From positions 18,382,862-18,446,861 of the forward strand of contig OX326959.1 in the NCBI GenBank assembly GCA_946800325.1: a DNA stretch of 64,000 nt, given 5' to 3'. The notes beneath the pieces were generated by a model. That model searched no databases and was not told the DNA's origin. It saw only the letters and a list, made by a program, of their open reading frames with translations. Source of the DNA: Luzula sylvatica. Its lineage: Eukaryota; Streptophyta; Magnoliopsida; Poales; Juncaceae. Of this stretch, positions 34,320-45,700 are shown one piece after another. Every line of letters begins with the position of its first letter. Within the stretch, counting starts at the first letter, position 1. Position numbers and translations under genes: made by a program.

Positions 34320-35524
34320 TTTGGAGATTTTTACCCCCTACCCCCTCTTTGGAGACTTTTACCACCTACCCCCCTTGGGAGATTTTGACCCCCTACCACC
34401 CCTTCGTAGATTTTTACTCCCTACCCCGCCTTACGAGATTTTTACCCCCTACCCCCCTTTGGATATTTTTACCCCCTACCCCCCCTTGGGATATTTTTAC
34501 ACCCTACCCCCCCCCCCCCCCCCCCTTTGGAGATTTTTACCCCCTACCCCCCATTTGGAGATTTTTACCCCCTACCCCCCCTTTGGAGATTTTTACCCCC
34601 TACCCCACCTTGGGAGATTTTTACCCCCTACCCCCCCCCTTCGGAGATTTTTACTCCCGACCCCCCCCTTTGGAGATTTTAACACCCTACCCCCCCTTTG
34701 GAGATTTTTACCCCTTACCCCCCCTTTGGATATTTTTACCCCTACCCCCCCTTTGGAGATTTTTACCCCTACCCCCCCTTTGGAGATTTTTACCCCCTAC
34801 ACCCCCTTTAGAGATTTTTTCCCCCTACCCCCCCTTTGGAGATTTTTACCACCTACCCCCCTTTGAAGATTTTTACCCCTACCCCCCCTTTGGAGATTTT
34901 TACCCCCTACCCCCCCCCCCCCCTTTGGAGATTTTTACCCCCTACCCCCCCTTTGGAGATTTTTACCCCCTACCGCCCCTTTAGAGATTTTTACCCCCTA
35001 CCCCCCTTTGGATATTTTTACCCCCTACCCCCCCTTTGGAGATTTTTACCACCTACCCCCCCTTTTGAAGATTTTTACCCCCTACCCCCCCTTTGGAGAT
35101 TTTTACCCCCTACCCCCCCTTTGGAGATTTTTACCCCTACCCCCCCTTGGGAGATTTTTACCCCCTACCCCCCCTTTGGAGATTTGTACCCCCTACCCCC
35201 CCCCCCCCCCCCCCCCCCCTTTGGAGATTTTTACCCACTACCCCTCCATTGGAGATTTTTACCCCCTACCCCCCCCCCCCCCTCCCCCTTTGGAGATTTT
35301 TACCCCCTACCCCCCCTTTGGATATTTTTACCCCCTACCCCCCCCCCCCCCCCCCCCCCCCCCCTTGAGAGATTTTTACTCCCTACCCCCCCTTGGGAGA
35401 TTTTTACTCCCTACCCCCCCTTGGGAGATTTTTACCCCCTACCCCCCCTTTGGAGATTTTTACTCCCCGCCCCCCCTTTGGAGATTTTTACCCCCTACCC
35501 CCCCTTCGGAGATTTTTACTCCCT

Positions 35525-35557
<33 letters not shown>

Positions 35558-38500
35558 TTCCGAGATTTTTACCCCCTACCCCCCGTTTGGATATTTTTAC
35601 CCCCTACCACCCCTTTGGATATTTTTACACCCTACCCCTCCCGCCCCCCCCCCCCCCCCCCACCCCCTTTGGAGATTTTTACCCCCTACCACCCCTTCGT
35701 AGATTTTTACTCCCTACCCCCCCTTCCATGATTTTTACCCCCTACCCCCCCTTTGGATATTTTTACCCCCTACCCCCCCTTTGGATATTTTTACAATCCT
35801 CCCCCCCCCCTTTGGAGATTTTTACCCCCTACCCCCCATTTGGAGATTTTTACCCCCTACCCCCCCTTTGGAGATTTTTACCCCCTACCCCCCTTTGGAT
35901 ATTTTTACCCCCTACCCCCCCTTTGGAGATTTTTACCCCCTACCCCCCCCCCCCCCCCCTTTTGAAGATTTTTACCCCCTACCCCCCCTTTGGAGATTTT
36001 TACCCCCTACCCCCCCCTTTGGAGATTTTTACCCCTACCCCCCCTTTGGAGATTCTTACCCCCTACCCCCCGTTTAGAGATTTTTCCCCCCTACCCCCCC
36101 CCCTTCCCCTTTGGATATTTTTACCCCCTACCCCCCCCCCCCCCCTGTGGAGATTTTTACCCCCTACCCCCCCTGTGGAGATTTTTACCCCCTACACCGC
36201 CTTTGGAGATTTTTACCCCCTACCCCCCCCCCTTGGGAGATTTTTACCCCCTACCCCCCCTTTGGATATTTTTACCCCCTACCCCCCCCCCCCCCCCCCC
36301 CCCCCCCCCTTGGGAGATTTTTACTCCCTACCCCCCTTTGGGAGATTTTTACCCCCTACCCCCCTTTTGGAGATTTTTACTCCCTACCCCCCACCCCCCC
36401 GGGGAGATTTTTACCCCTACCCCCCCTTTGGAGATTTATACCCCCTACCCCCCCCTTGGGAGATTTTTGCCCCTACCCCCCCTTTAGAGATTTTTACCCC
36501 CTGCCCCCCTTTGGATATTTTTACCCCCTACCCCTCCTTTGGAGATTTTAACCCCCTACCCCCCCTTTGAAGATTTTTACCCCCTTCCCCCCCTTTGGAG
36601 ATTTTTACCCCCTACCCCCCCTTTGGAGATTTTTAACCCTACCCCCCCTTTGGAGATTTTTACCCCTACCCCACCTTTAGAGATTTTTACCTCCTACCCC
36701 CATCTTTGGATATTTTTACCCCCTACCCCCCCCCCCCCCCCCCCCCCCCCCCCCTTTGGAGATTTTTACCCCCTACCCCCCCTTTGGAGATTTTTACCCC
36801 TACCCCCCTTATGAGATTTTTACCCCCCTACCCCCCCCCCCCCCCCACCCCCTTTAGAGATTTTTACCCCCTACCCCCCCTTTGGAGATTTTTACCCCTA
36901 CCCCCCCCCCCCCCCCCCCCCCCCCCCCTTTGGAGATTTTTACCCCTACCCCCAATTTGGAGATTTTTACCCCTACCCCCCCTTTGGAGATCTTTACCCC
37001 CTACCCCCCTTGGGAGATTTTTACCCCCTACCACCCCTTCGGAGATTTTTACTCCCTACCCCCCCCCCCCCCCCACCCTTCCGAGATTTTTACCCCCTAC
37101 CCCCCCTTTGGATATTTTTACCCCCTACTCCCCCTTTGGAGATTTTTACCCCCTACCCCCCCATGGGAGATTTTTACCCCTACCCCCCTTTAGAGATTTT
37201 TACCCCCTACCCCCCTTTGGAGATTTTTACCCCTACCCCCCTTGGGAGATTTTTACCCCCTACCACCCCTTCGGAGATTTTTACTCCCTACCCCCCCCCC
37301 CCCCACCCTTCCGAGATTTTTACCCCCTACCCCCCCTTTGGATATTTTTACCCCCTACCCCCCCTTTGGAGATTTTTACCCCCTACCCCCCCATGGGAGA
37401 TTTTTACCCCTACCCCCCTTTAGAGATTTTTACCCCCTACCCCCCTTTGGAGATTTTTACCCCTACCCCCCCTTTGGAGATTTTTACCCCCTACCCCCCC
37501 ATGGGAGATTTTTACCCCTACCCCCCTTTAGAGATTTTTACCCCCTACCCCCCCTTTGGAGATTTTTACCCCCTACCCCCCCATGGGAGATTTTTACCCC
37601 TACCCCCCATGGGAGATTTTTACCCCTACCCCCCTTTAGAGATTTTTACCCCCTACCCCCCTTTGGAGATTTTTACCCCCTACCCCCCCTTTGAATATTT
37701 TTACCACCTACCCCCCCTTTGGAGATTTTTACCCCCTACCCCCCTTGGGAGATTTTTACCCCTACCCCCCTTTAGTGATTTTTACCCCCTACCCCCCTTT
37801 GGAGATTTTTACCCCTACCCCCCCTTTGAAGATTTTTACCCCCTACCCCCTTTGGAGATTTTTACCCCCTACCCCCCCTTTGGAGATTTTTACCCCTACC
37901 CCCCCTTATGAGATTTTTACCCCCTACCCCCTTTAGAGATTTTTACCCCCTACCCCCCCTTTGGAGATTTTTACCCCTACCCCCCCTTTGGAGATTTTTA
38001 CCCCTACCCCCCCTTTGGAGATTTTTACCCCTACCCCCTACCCCCCCTTGGGAGATTTTTACACCCTACGACCCCTTCAGAGATTTTTACTCCCTACCCC
38101 CCCTTCCGAGATTTTTACCCCTACCCCCCCTTTGGATATTTTGACCCCTACCACCCCTTTGGATATTTTTACACCCTACCCCCCCCCCCCCCCCCCCCCC
38201 CCTTTGGAGATTTTTACCCCCTACCCCCCCTTTGGATATTTTTACCCCCTACCCCCCCCCCTTTGGAGATTTTTACCCCTACCCCCCCTTATGAGATTTT
38301 TACCCCCTACCCCCCCTATATAGATTTTTACCCCTACCCCCCCTTTCGAGATTTTTACCCCTACCCCCCCTTTGGAGATTTTTACCCCTACCCCCCCTTT
38401 GGAGATCTTTACCCCCTACCCCCCCTTGGGAGATTTTTACACCCTACCACCCCTTGGGAGATTTTTACTCCCTACCCCCCCTTCCGAGATTTTTACCCCC

Positions 38501-40604
38501 TACCCCCCCCTTTGGATATTTTTACCTCTACCACCCCTTTGGATATTTTTACACCCTACCCCCCCCCCCCCCCCCCCCCCCCCCCTTTGGAGATTTTTAG
38601 CCCCTACCCCCCCTTTTGAGATTTTTATCCTCTACCCTACCCCCCCTTTGGAGATTTTTACCCCCTACCCCCCGTTTGGAGATTTTTAACCCCTACCCCC
38701 CCCCTTTGGAGATTTTTACCCCCTACCCCCCTTTAGAGATTTTTACCCCCTACCCCCCTTTGGATATTATTACCCCCTACCCCCCCTTTGGAGATTTTTA
38801 CCCCCTACCCCCCCTTTGGAGATTTTTTCCCCCTACCCCCCCTTTGGAGAGTTTAACCCCTACCCCCCCTTTGGAGATTTTTACCCCCTACCCCCCCTTT
38901 GGAGATTTTTAACCCTACCCCCACTTTGGAGATTTTTACCCCCTACCCCCCCGTTAGAGATTTTTACCCCCTACCCCCCCTTTGGATATCTTTACCCCCT
39001 ACCCCCCCTCCTCCCCCCCCTTTGGAGATTTTTACCCCCTACCCCCCCTTTGGAGATTTTTACCCCCTACCCCCCCCCCCCCCCCCCCCCCCCCCTTGGT
39101 AGATTTTACCCCCTACCCCCCCTTTGGATATTTTTGCCCCCTACCCCCCCCTCGCCCCCCCTTGGGAGATTTTTACTACCTACCCCCCCATCCGAGATTT
39201 TTACTCCCTACCCCCCCCCCCCCCCCCCCCCCCCTTTGGAGATTTTTACCCCCTACCCCATCTTTGAAGATTTTTACCCCCTACCCCCCCTTTGGAGATT
39301 CTTACCCCCCTACCCCCCATTTGGATATTTTTACCACCTACCCCCCTTTTGGAGATTTTTACCCCCTACCCCCCCCTCCCCCCTTTGGAGATTTTTACCC
39401 CCTACCCCCCTTGGGAGATTTTTACCCCCCACCTCCCTTTAGAGATTTTTACCCCCTACCCCCCTTTGGATATTTTTAACCCCTACCCACCCTTTGGAGA
39501 TTTTTACCCCCTGCCCCCCTTGGGAGATTTTTACCCCCTACCCCCCCTTTAGAGATTTTTACCCCCTACCCCCCTTTGGATATTTTTACCCCCTACCCCC
39601 CCCCCCCCCCTTTGGAGATTTTTACCCCCTACCCCCCCCCCCCCCCCCCCCCCCCCTTTGGAGATTTTTACCCCCTACCCCCCCTTTGATGATTTTTACC
39701 CCTACCCCCCCCTTTGGACATTTTTACCCCCTACCCCCCCTTTGGAGATTTTTACCCCCTACCCCCCTTGGGAGATTTTTACCCCTACCCCCCCTTTGAA
39801 GATTTTTACCCCCTACCCCCCCTTTGGACTTTTTAACCCCCTACCCCCCCTTTGGAGATTTTTACCCCCTACCCCCCTTGGGAGATTTTTACCCCCTACC
39901 CCCCCTTTGGATATTTTTACCCCGTACCCCCCCTTTGAAGATTTTTACCCCCTACCCCCCATTGGATATTTTTACCCCCTACCCACCCCCCCTTTGGATA
40001 TTTTTACCCCCTACCCCCCCCCTTTGGATATTTTTACGTCCTACCCCCCCTTTGGAGATTTTTAACCCCTACCCCCCCTTTGGAGATTTTTACACCTACC
40101 CCCCCCCCCCCCCCCCCCCCCCCCCCCTTTGGAGATTTTTACCCCCTCCCCCCTTGGGAGATTTTTACCCCCTACCCCCCCTTTGAAGATTTTTCCCCCC
40201 TACCCCCCCTTTGGAGAACTTTACCCCCTACCCCCCCTTGGGAGATTTTTACCCCCTACCAACCCTTTGGAGATTTTTACCCCCTACCCCCCCTTTGAAG
40301 ATTTTTCCACCTTACCCCCCCTTTGGAGATTTTTACCCCCTACCGCCCCCCCCCCCCCCCCCCCTTTATAGATTTTTACCCCCTACCCCCCTTTGGATAT
40401 TTTTACCCCCTACCCCCCCTTTGGAGATTTTTACCCGCTACCCCCCCTTTGAAGATTTTTACCCCCTTCCCCCCCTTTGGAGATTTTTACCCCTACCCCC
40501 CCTTTGGAGATTTTTACCCCTACCCCCCCTTTGGAGATTTTTACCCCTACCCCCCCTTTGGAGATTTTTACCCCCTACCCCCCCTTTGGATATTTTTACC
40601 CCCT

Positions 40605-40635
<31 letters not shown>

Positions 40636-41308
40636 TTTGGAGATTTTTACCCCCTACCCCCCCACCCCCTTTGGAGATTTTTACCCCCCCCCCCCCCTTT
40701 GGAGATTTTTACCCCCTACCCCCCCCTTTGGATATTTTTACGCCCTACCCCCCCCCCCCCCCCCCCCCTTTGGAGATTTTTACCCCCTACGCCCCCTTTG
40801 GAGATTTTTACCTCCTACCCCCTCCCCCCCTTTAGAGATTTTTACCCCCTACCCCCCTTTGGATATTTTTACCCCTACCCCCCCCCCCCCCCCCCCCCCT
40901 TTAGAGATTTTTACCCCCTACCCCCCTTGGGATATTTTTACCCCCTACCCCCCCCTTTAAAGATTTTTACCCCTACCTCCCTTTGGATATTTTTACCCCT
41001 ACCCCCCCCCCCCCCCCCCCCCCCCCCCTTTGGAGATTTTTACCCCCTACCCCCCCTTTGAAAATTATTACCCCCTACCCCCCCCTTTGGAGATTTTTAC
41101 CCCTACCCCCCCTTTGGAGATTTTTACCGCCTACCGCCCCTTTCGAGATTTTTACCCCCTATCCTTCCCTTTAGAGATTTTTACCCCCTACCCCCCCTTT
41201 GGAGATTTTTACCCCCTACCCCCCCCCCCCCCCTTTGTAGATTTTTTCCCCCTACCCCCCTTTTGATATTTTTACCCCCTACCCCCCCTTTGGAGATTTT
41301 TACCCCCT

Positions 41309-41339
<31 letters not shown>

Positions 41340-41783
41340 TTTGAAGATTTTTACCCCTACCCCCCCTTTGGAGATTTTTACCCCCTACTTTGTGAGATTT
41401 TTACCCCTACCCCCCCTTTGGAGATTTTTACCCCCTACCCCCTCCCCCCTTTAGAGATTTTTACCCCCTACCCCCCTTTGGATATTTTTACCCCTACCCC
41501 CCCCCCCCCTTTAGAGATTTTTACCCCCTACCCCCCTTTGGATATTTTTACACCCTACCCCCCCCTTTAGAGATTTTTACCCCCTACCCCCCTTTGGATA
41601 TTTTTACCCCCTACCCCCCCCCCCTTTGGAGATTTTTACCCCCTACCCCCCCTTTGAAAATTATTACCCCCTACCCCCCCTTTGGAGATTTTTACCCCCT
41701 ACCCCCCCTTTGGAGATTTTTACCCCTACCCCCCCTTTAGAGATTTTTACCCCCTACCCCCCCTTTGGAGATTTTTACCCCCT

Positions 41784-41819
<36 letters not shown>

Positions 41820-42536
41820 TTTGTAGATTTTTTCCCCCTACCCCCCTTTGGATATTTTTACCCCCTACCCCCCCTTTGGAGATTTTTACCCCCTACCCCC
41901 CCCCCCCCCCCCCCCCCCCCCCCTTTGAAGATTTTTACCCCTACCCCCCCTTTGGAGATTTTTACCCCCTACTTTTGGAGATTTTTACCCCTACCCCCCC
42001 TTTGGAGATTTTTACCCCTACCCCCCATTTGGATATTTTTATCCCCTACCCCCCCCTTTGGAGATTTTTACCCCCTACCCCCCTTTGAAGATTTTTACCC
42101 CCCCCCCCCCCCCCCCCCCCCTTTGGAGATTTTTACCCCCTACCCCCCCTTTGGAGATTTTTACCCCGACCCCCCATTTGGAGATTTTTACCCCCTCCCC
42201 CCTTGGGAGATTTTTACCCCCTACCCCCCCTTTGAAGATTTTTCCCCCCTACCCCCCCTTTGGAGAACTTTACCCCCTACCCCCCCTTGGGAGATTTTTA
42301 CCCCTACCACCCCTTTGGAGATTTTTACCCCCTACCCCCCCCTTTGAAGATTTTTCCACCCTACCCCCCCTTTGGAGATTTTTACCCCCTACCCCCCCCC
42401 CCCCCCCCCCTTTATAGATTTTTACCCCTACCCCCCTTTGGATATTTTTACCCCCTACCCCCCCCTTTGGAGATTTTTACCCCCTACCCCCCCTTTGAAG
42501 ATTTTTACCCCCTACCCCCCCTTTGAAGATTTTTAC
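26939..42536 (+). repeat. C-rich satellite, block 3 (about 500 units)
   Basis: About 15.6 kb of the same 27-28-bp unit in C-rich orientation, up to the assembly gap. Variants of the first part recur: TTTGGAGATT, TTCGGAGATT, TTCCGAGATT, TTGGGAGATT, TTTAGAGATT, TTTGAAGATT and TTTGGATATT. The middle C run is 4 or 5, and the last C run is 5-7 but often expanded to 12-35. Because 28 is not a multiple of 3 and the unit has no stop on this strand, three units translate as a 28-residue cycle of GDFYPLPP, RFLPPTPP and EIFTPYPP. This yields overlapping false reading frames in all frames, the longest 672 codons at 31854-33872. No gene is present. Confidence 0.97.
37010..37473 (+). repeat. Local 232-bp higher-order duplication in block 3
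   Basis: An eight-unit segment starting TTGGGAGATTTTTA, with TTCGGAG, TTCCGAG, CATGGGAG and TTTAGAG variant units in the same order, occurs at 37010-37241 and again at 37242-37473. Further copies of its CATGGGAG/TTTAGAG units continue to about 37660. Confidence 0.8.
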
Positions 42537-42736
42537 NNNNNNNNNNNNNNNNNNNNNNNNNNNNNNNNNNNNNNNNNNNNNNNNNNNNNNNNNNNNNNNN
42601 NNNNNNNNNNNNNNNNNNNNNNNNNNNNNNNNNNNNNNNNNNNNNNNNNNNNNNNNNNNNNNNNNNNNNNNNNNNNNNNNNNNNNNNNNNNNNNNNNNNN
42701 NNNNNNNNNNNNNNNNNNNNNNNNNNNNNNNNNNNN
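42537..42736. other. Assembly gap of exactly 200 N
   Basis: A run of 200 unknown bases, most likely a fixed-size scaffold join and not a measured gap. The satellite is C-rich on the plus strand before it and G-rich after it. Confidence 0.98.
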
Positions 42737-45700
42737 AAAAAATATCCAAAGGGGGGTAGGGTGTAAAAATCTCCAAAGGGGGGGTTGGGGGTAAAAATAT
42801 CCAAAGGGGGGGGGGGGGGGGAAGGGAATAAAAATCTCCAAAGGGGGGGTAGGGGTAAAAATCTCCAAAGGGGGCGTAGGTGTAAAAATCTCCAAAGGTA
42901 GGGGGTACAAATCTACAAAGGGGGGGTAGGGGGTAAAAATCTCCAAAGGGGGGGAGGGGGTAGGGGGTAAAAATATCCAAAGGGGGGTAGGGGGGTAAAA
43001 ATCTCTAAGGGGGGGTAGGGGGTAAAAATCTCCAAAGGGGGGGGGGGGGTAGGGCTAAAAATCTCCAAAGGGGGGGTAGGGGGTAAAAAACTCCAAAGGG
43101 GGGGGCGGTGGTAGGGGTAAAAATATCCAAAGGGGGGGTAGGGGGTAAAAATCTCCCAAGGGGGGTTTGGGGGTAAAAATCTCCAAAGGGGGGGTAGGGG
43201 TAAAAATCTCCAAAGGGCGGATAGGGTGTAAAAATCTCTAAAGGGGGGGTAGGGGGTAAAAATCTCCAAAGGGGGGGGGGGGGTAGGGGCAAAAATCTCA
43301 AAGGGGGGGTAGGGGGGTAAAAATCTTCAAAGGGGGGGTAGGGGGTAAAAATATCCAAAGGGGGGTAGGGTGTAAAAATCTCCAAAGGGGGGGGGGGGGG
43401 GTTGGGGGTAAAAATATCCAAAAGGGGGGGGGGGCGTAGGGGGTAAAAATCTCCAAAGGGGGGGTTGGGGGTAAAAATCTTCAAAGGGGGGTAGGGGGTA
43501 AAAATCTCCCAAGGGGGGGTAGGGGGTAAAAATCTCCGAAGGGGTGGTAGGGGGTAAAAAATCTCCCAAGGGGGGGGTAGGGGGTAAAGTTCTCAAAAGG
43601 GGGGGGGGGGGGGTAGGGGTTAAAATCTCCAAAGGGTAGGGGTTAAAAATCTCCAAAGGGGGGGTAGGGGGGTAAAAATCTCTAAAGGGGGGGTTGGGGG
43701 TAAAAATCTCCAAAGGGGGGGTAGGGGTAAAAATCTCCAAAGGGGGGGGTAGGGGGTAAAAATCTCCAAAGTAGGGGTAGGGGGTAAAAATCTTCAAAGG
43801 GGGGGTAGGGGGTAAAAATCTCCAAAGGGGGGGGGGGTAGGGGTAAAAATCTCCAAAGGGGGGGGGGGGTAGGGGGTAAAAATCTCCAAATGGGCGGAAG
43901 GGGGTAAAAATCTTCAAAGGGGGGGGGGGGGGTAGGGGGTAAAAATCTCCAAAAGGGCGGGGGGGGGGGGGGGGGGGGGGGGGGGGTAGGGGGCAAAAAT
44001 CTCCAAAGGGGGGGTAGGGGTAAAAATCTCTAAAGGTATGGGGTAAAAATCTCTAAAGGGGGGGGGGGGGGTAGGGTAGGGGGTAAAAATCTTCAAAGGG
44101 GGGGGGGGGGTATGGGGTAAAAATCTCCAAAGGGGGGTAGGGGGGTAAAAATATCCAAAGTGGGGTAGGGGGTAAATATCTCTAAAGGGGGGGTAGGGGG
44201 TAAAAATCTCCAAAGGGGGGGGGGGGTAGGGGGTAAAAATATCCAAAGGGGGGGTAGGGGGTAAAAATCTCTAAAGGGGGGGTAGGGGGTAAAAATCTCC
44301 AAAGGGGGGGTAGGGGTAAAAATCTTCAAAGGGGGGGTAAGGGGAAAAAATATCCAAAGGGGGGTAGGGTGTAAAAATCTCCAAAGGGGGGGTGGGGGGT
44401 AAATATATCCAAAGGGGGGGGGGGGGGGGGGTAGGAGGTAAAAATCTCCAAAGGGGGGGTAGGGGGTAAAAATCTTCAAAGGGGGGGTCGAGGGTAAAAA
44501 TCTCCAAAGGGGGGGTAGGGGGTAAAAATCTCCGAAGGGGTGGGTAGGGGGTAAAAATCTCCGAAGGGGGGGGGGTAGGGGGTAAAAATCTCCAAAGGGG
44601 GGGGGGGGGGAGGGGGTAAAAATTTTCAAAAGGGGGGGGGGGGGGGGGGGGGGTAGGGGGTAAAAATCTCCAAAGGGGTGGGGGTAGGGGGTAAAAATAT
44701 CCAATGGGGGGGGGGGGGGGGTAGGGGGTAAAAATCTCTAAAGGGGGGGTAGGGGGTAAAAATCTCCAAAGGGGGGGTAGGGGTAAAAATCTCCAAAGGG
44801 GGCGTAGGTGTAAAAATCTCCAAAGGTAGGGTGTACAAATCTACAAAGGGGGGGGTAGGGGGTAAAAATCTCCAAAGGGGGGGGGGAGGGGGTAGGGGGT
44901 AAAAATATCCAAAGGGGGGTAGGGGGTAAAAATCTCTAAAGGGGGGGTAGGGGTAAAAATCTCCAAAGGGGGGGGCGGGGGGTAGGGGTAAAAATCTCCA
45001 AAGGGGGGGTAGGGGGTAAAAAACTCCAAAGGGGGGGCGGGGGTATGGGGTAAAAATATCCAAAGGGGGGGTAGGGGTTAAAAATCTCCCAAGGGGGGGT
45101 AGGGGGTAAAGATCTCCAAAGGGGGGGGTAGGGGTAAAAATCTCCAAAGGGGGGGTAGGGGTAAAAATCTCCAACTGGGGAGTAGGGGTAAAAATCTCCA
45201 AAGGGCGGATAGGGTGTAAAAATCTCTAAAGGGGGGGGTAGGGGGTAAAAATCTCCAAAGGGGGGGGGGGGGGGTAGGGACAAAAATCTCCAAAGGGGGG
45301 GTAGGGGGTAAAAATCATCAAAGGGGGGGTAGGGGGTAAAAATATCCCAAGGGGGGTAGGGTGTAAAAATCTCCAAAGGGGGGGTTGGGGGTAAAAATAT
45401 CCAAAGGGGGGGGGGGGGGGGGGGGGTAGGGGGTAAAAATCTCCAAAGGGGGTGGTTGGGGGTAAAAATCTTCAAAGGGGGGGTAGGGGGTAAAAATCTC
45501 CCAAGGGGGGGTAGGGGGTAAAAATCTCCGAAGGGGTGGTTGGGGGTAAAAATCTCCCAAGGGGGGGTAGGGGGTAAAGTTCTCAAAAGGGGGGGGGGGT
45601 AGGGGTTAAATTCTCCAAAGGGGGGGTAGGGGTAAAAATCTCCAAAGGGGGGGTAGGGGGTAAAAATCTCTAAAGGGGGGGTTGGGGGTAAAAATCTCCA

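Noticed and set aside
9704..42536. CRISPR-like array
   Set aside because: There are no unique spacers, and the setting is clearly a plant genome. Unit-to-unit variation is ordinary satellite variation.
42372..42980. Reading frames crossing the N gap
   Set aside because: They are artefacts of translating unknown bases, which join satellite of opposite orientations.
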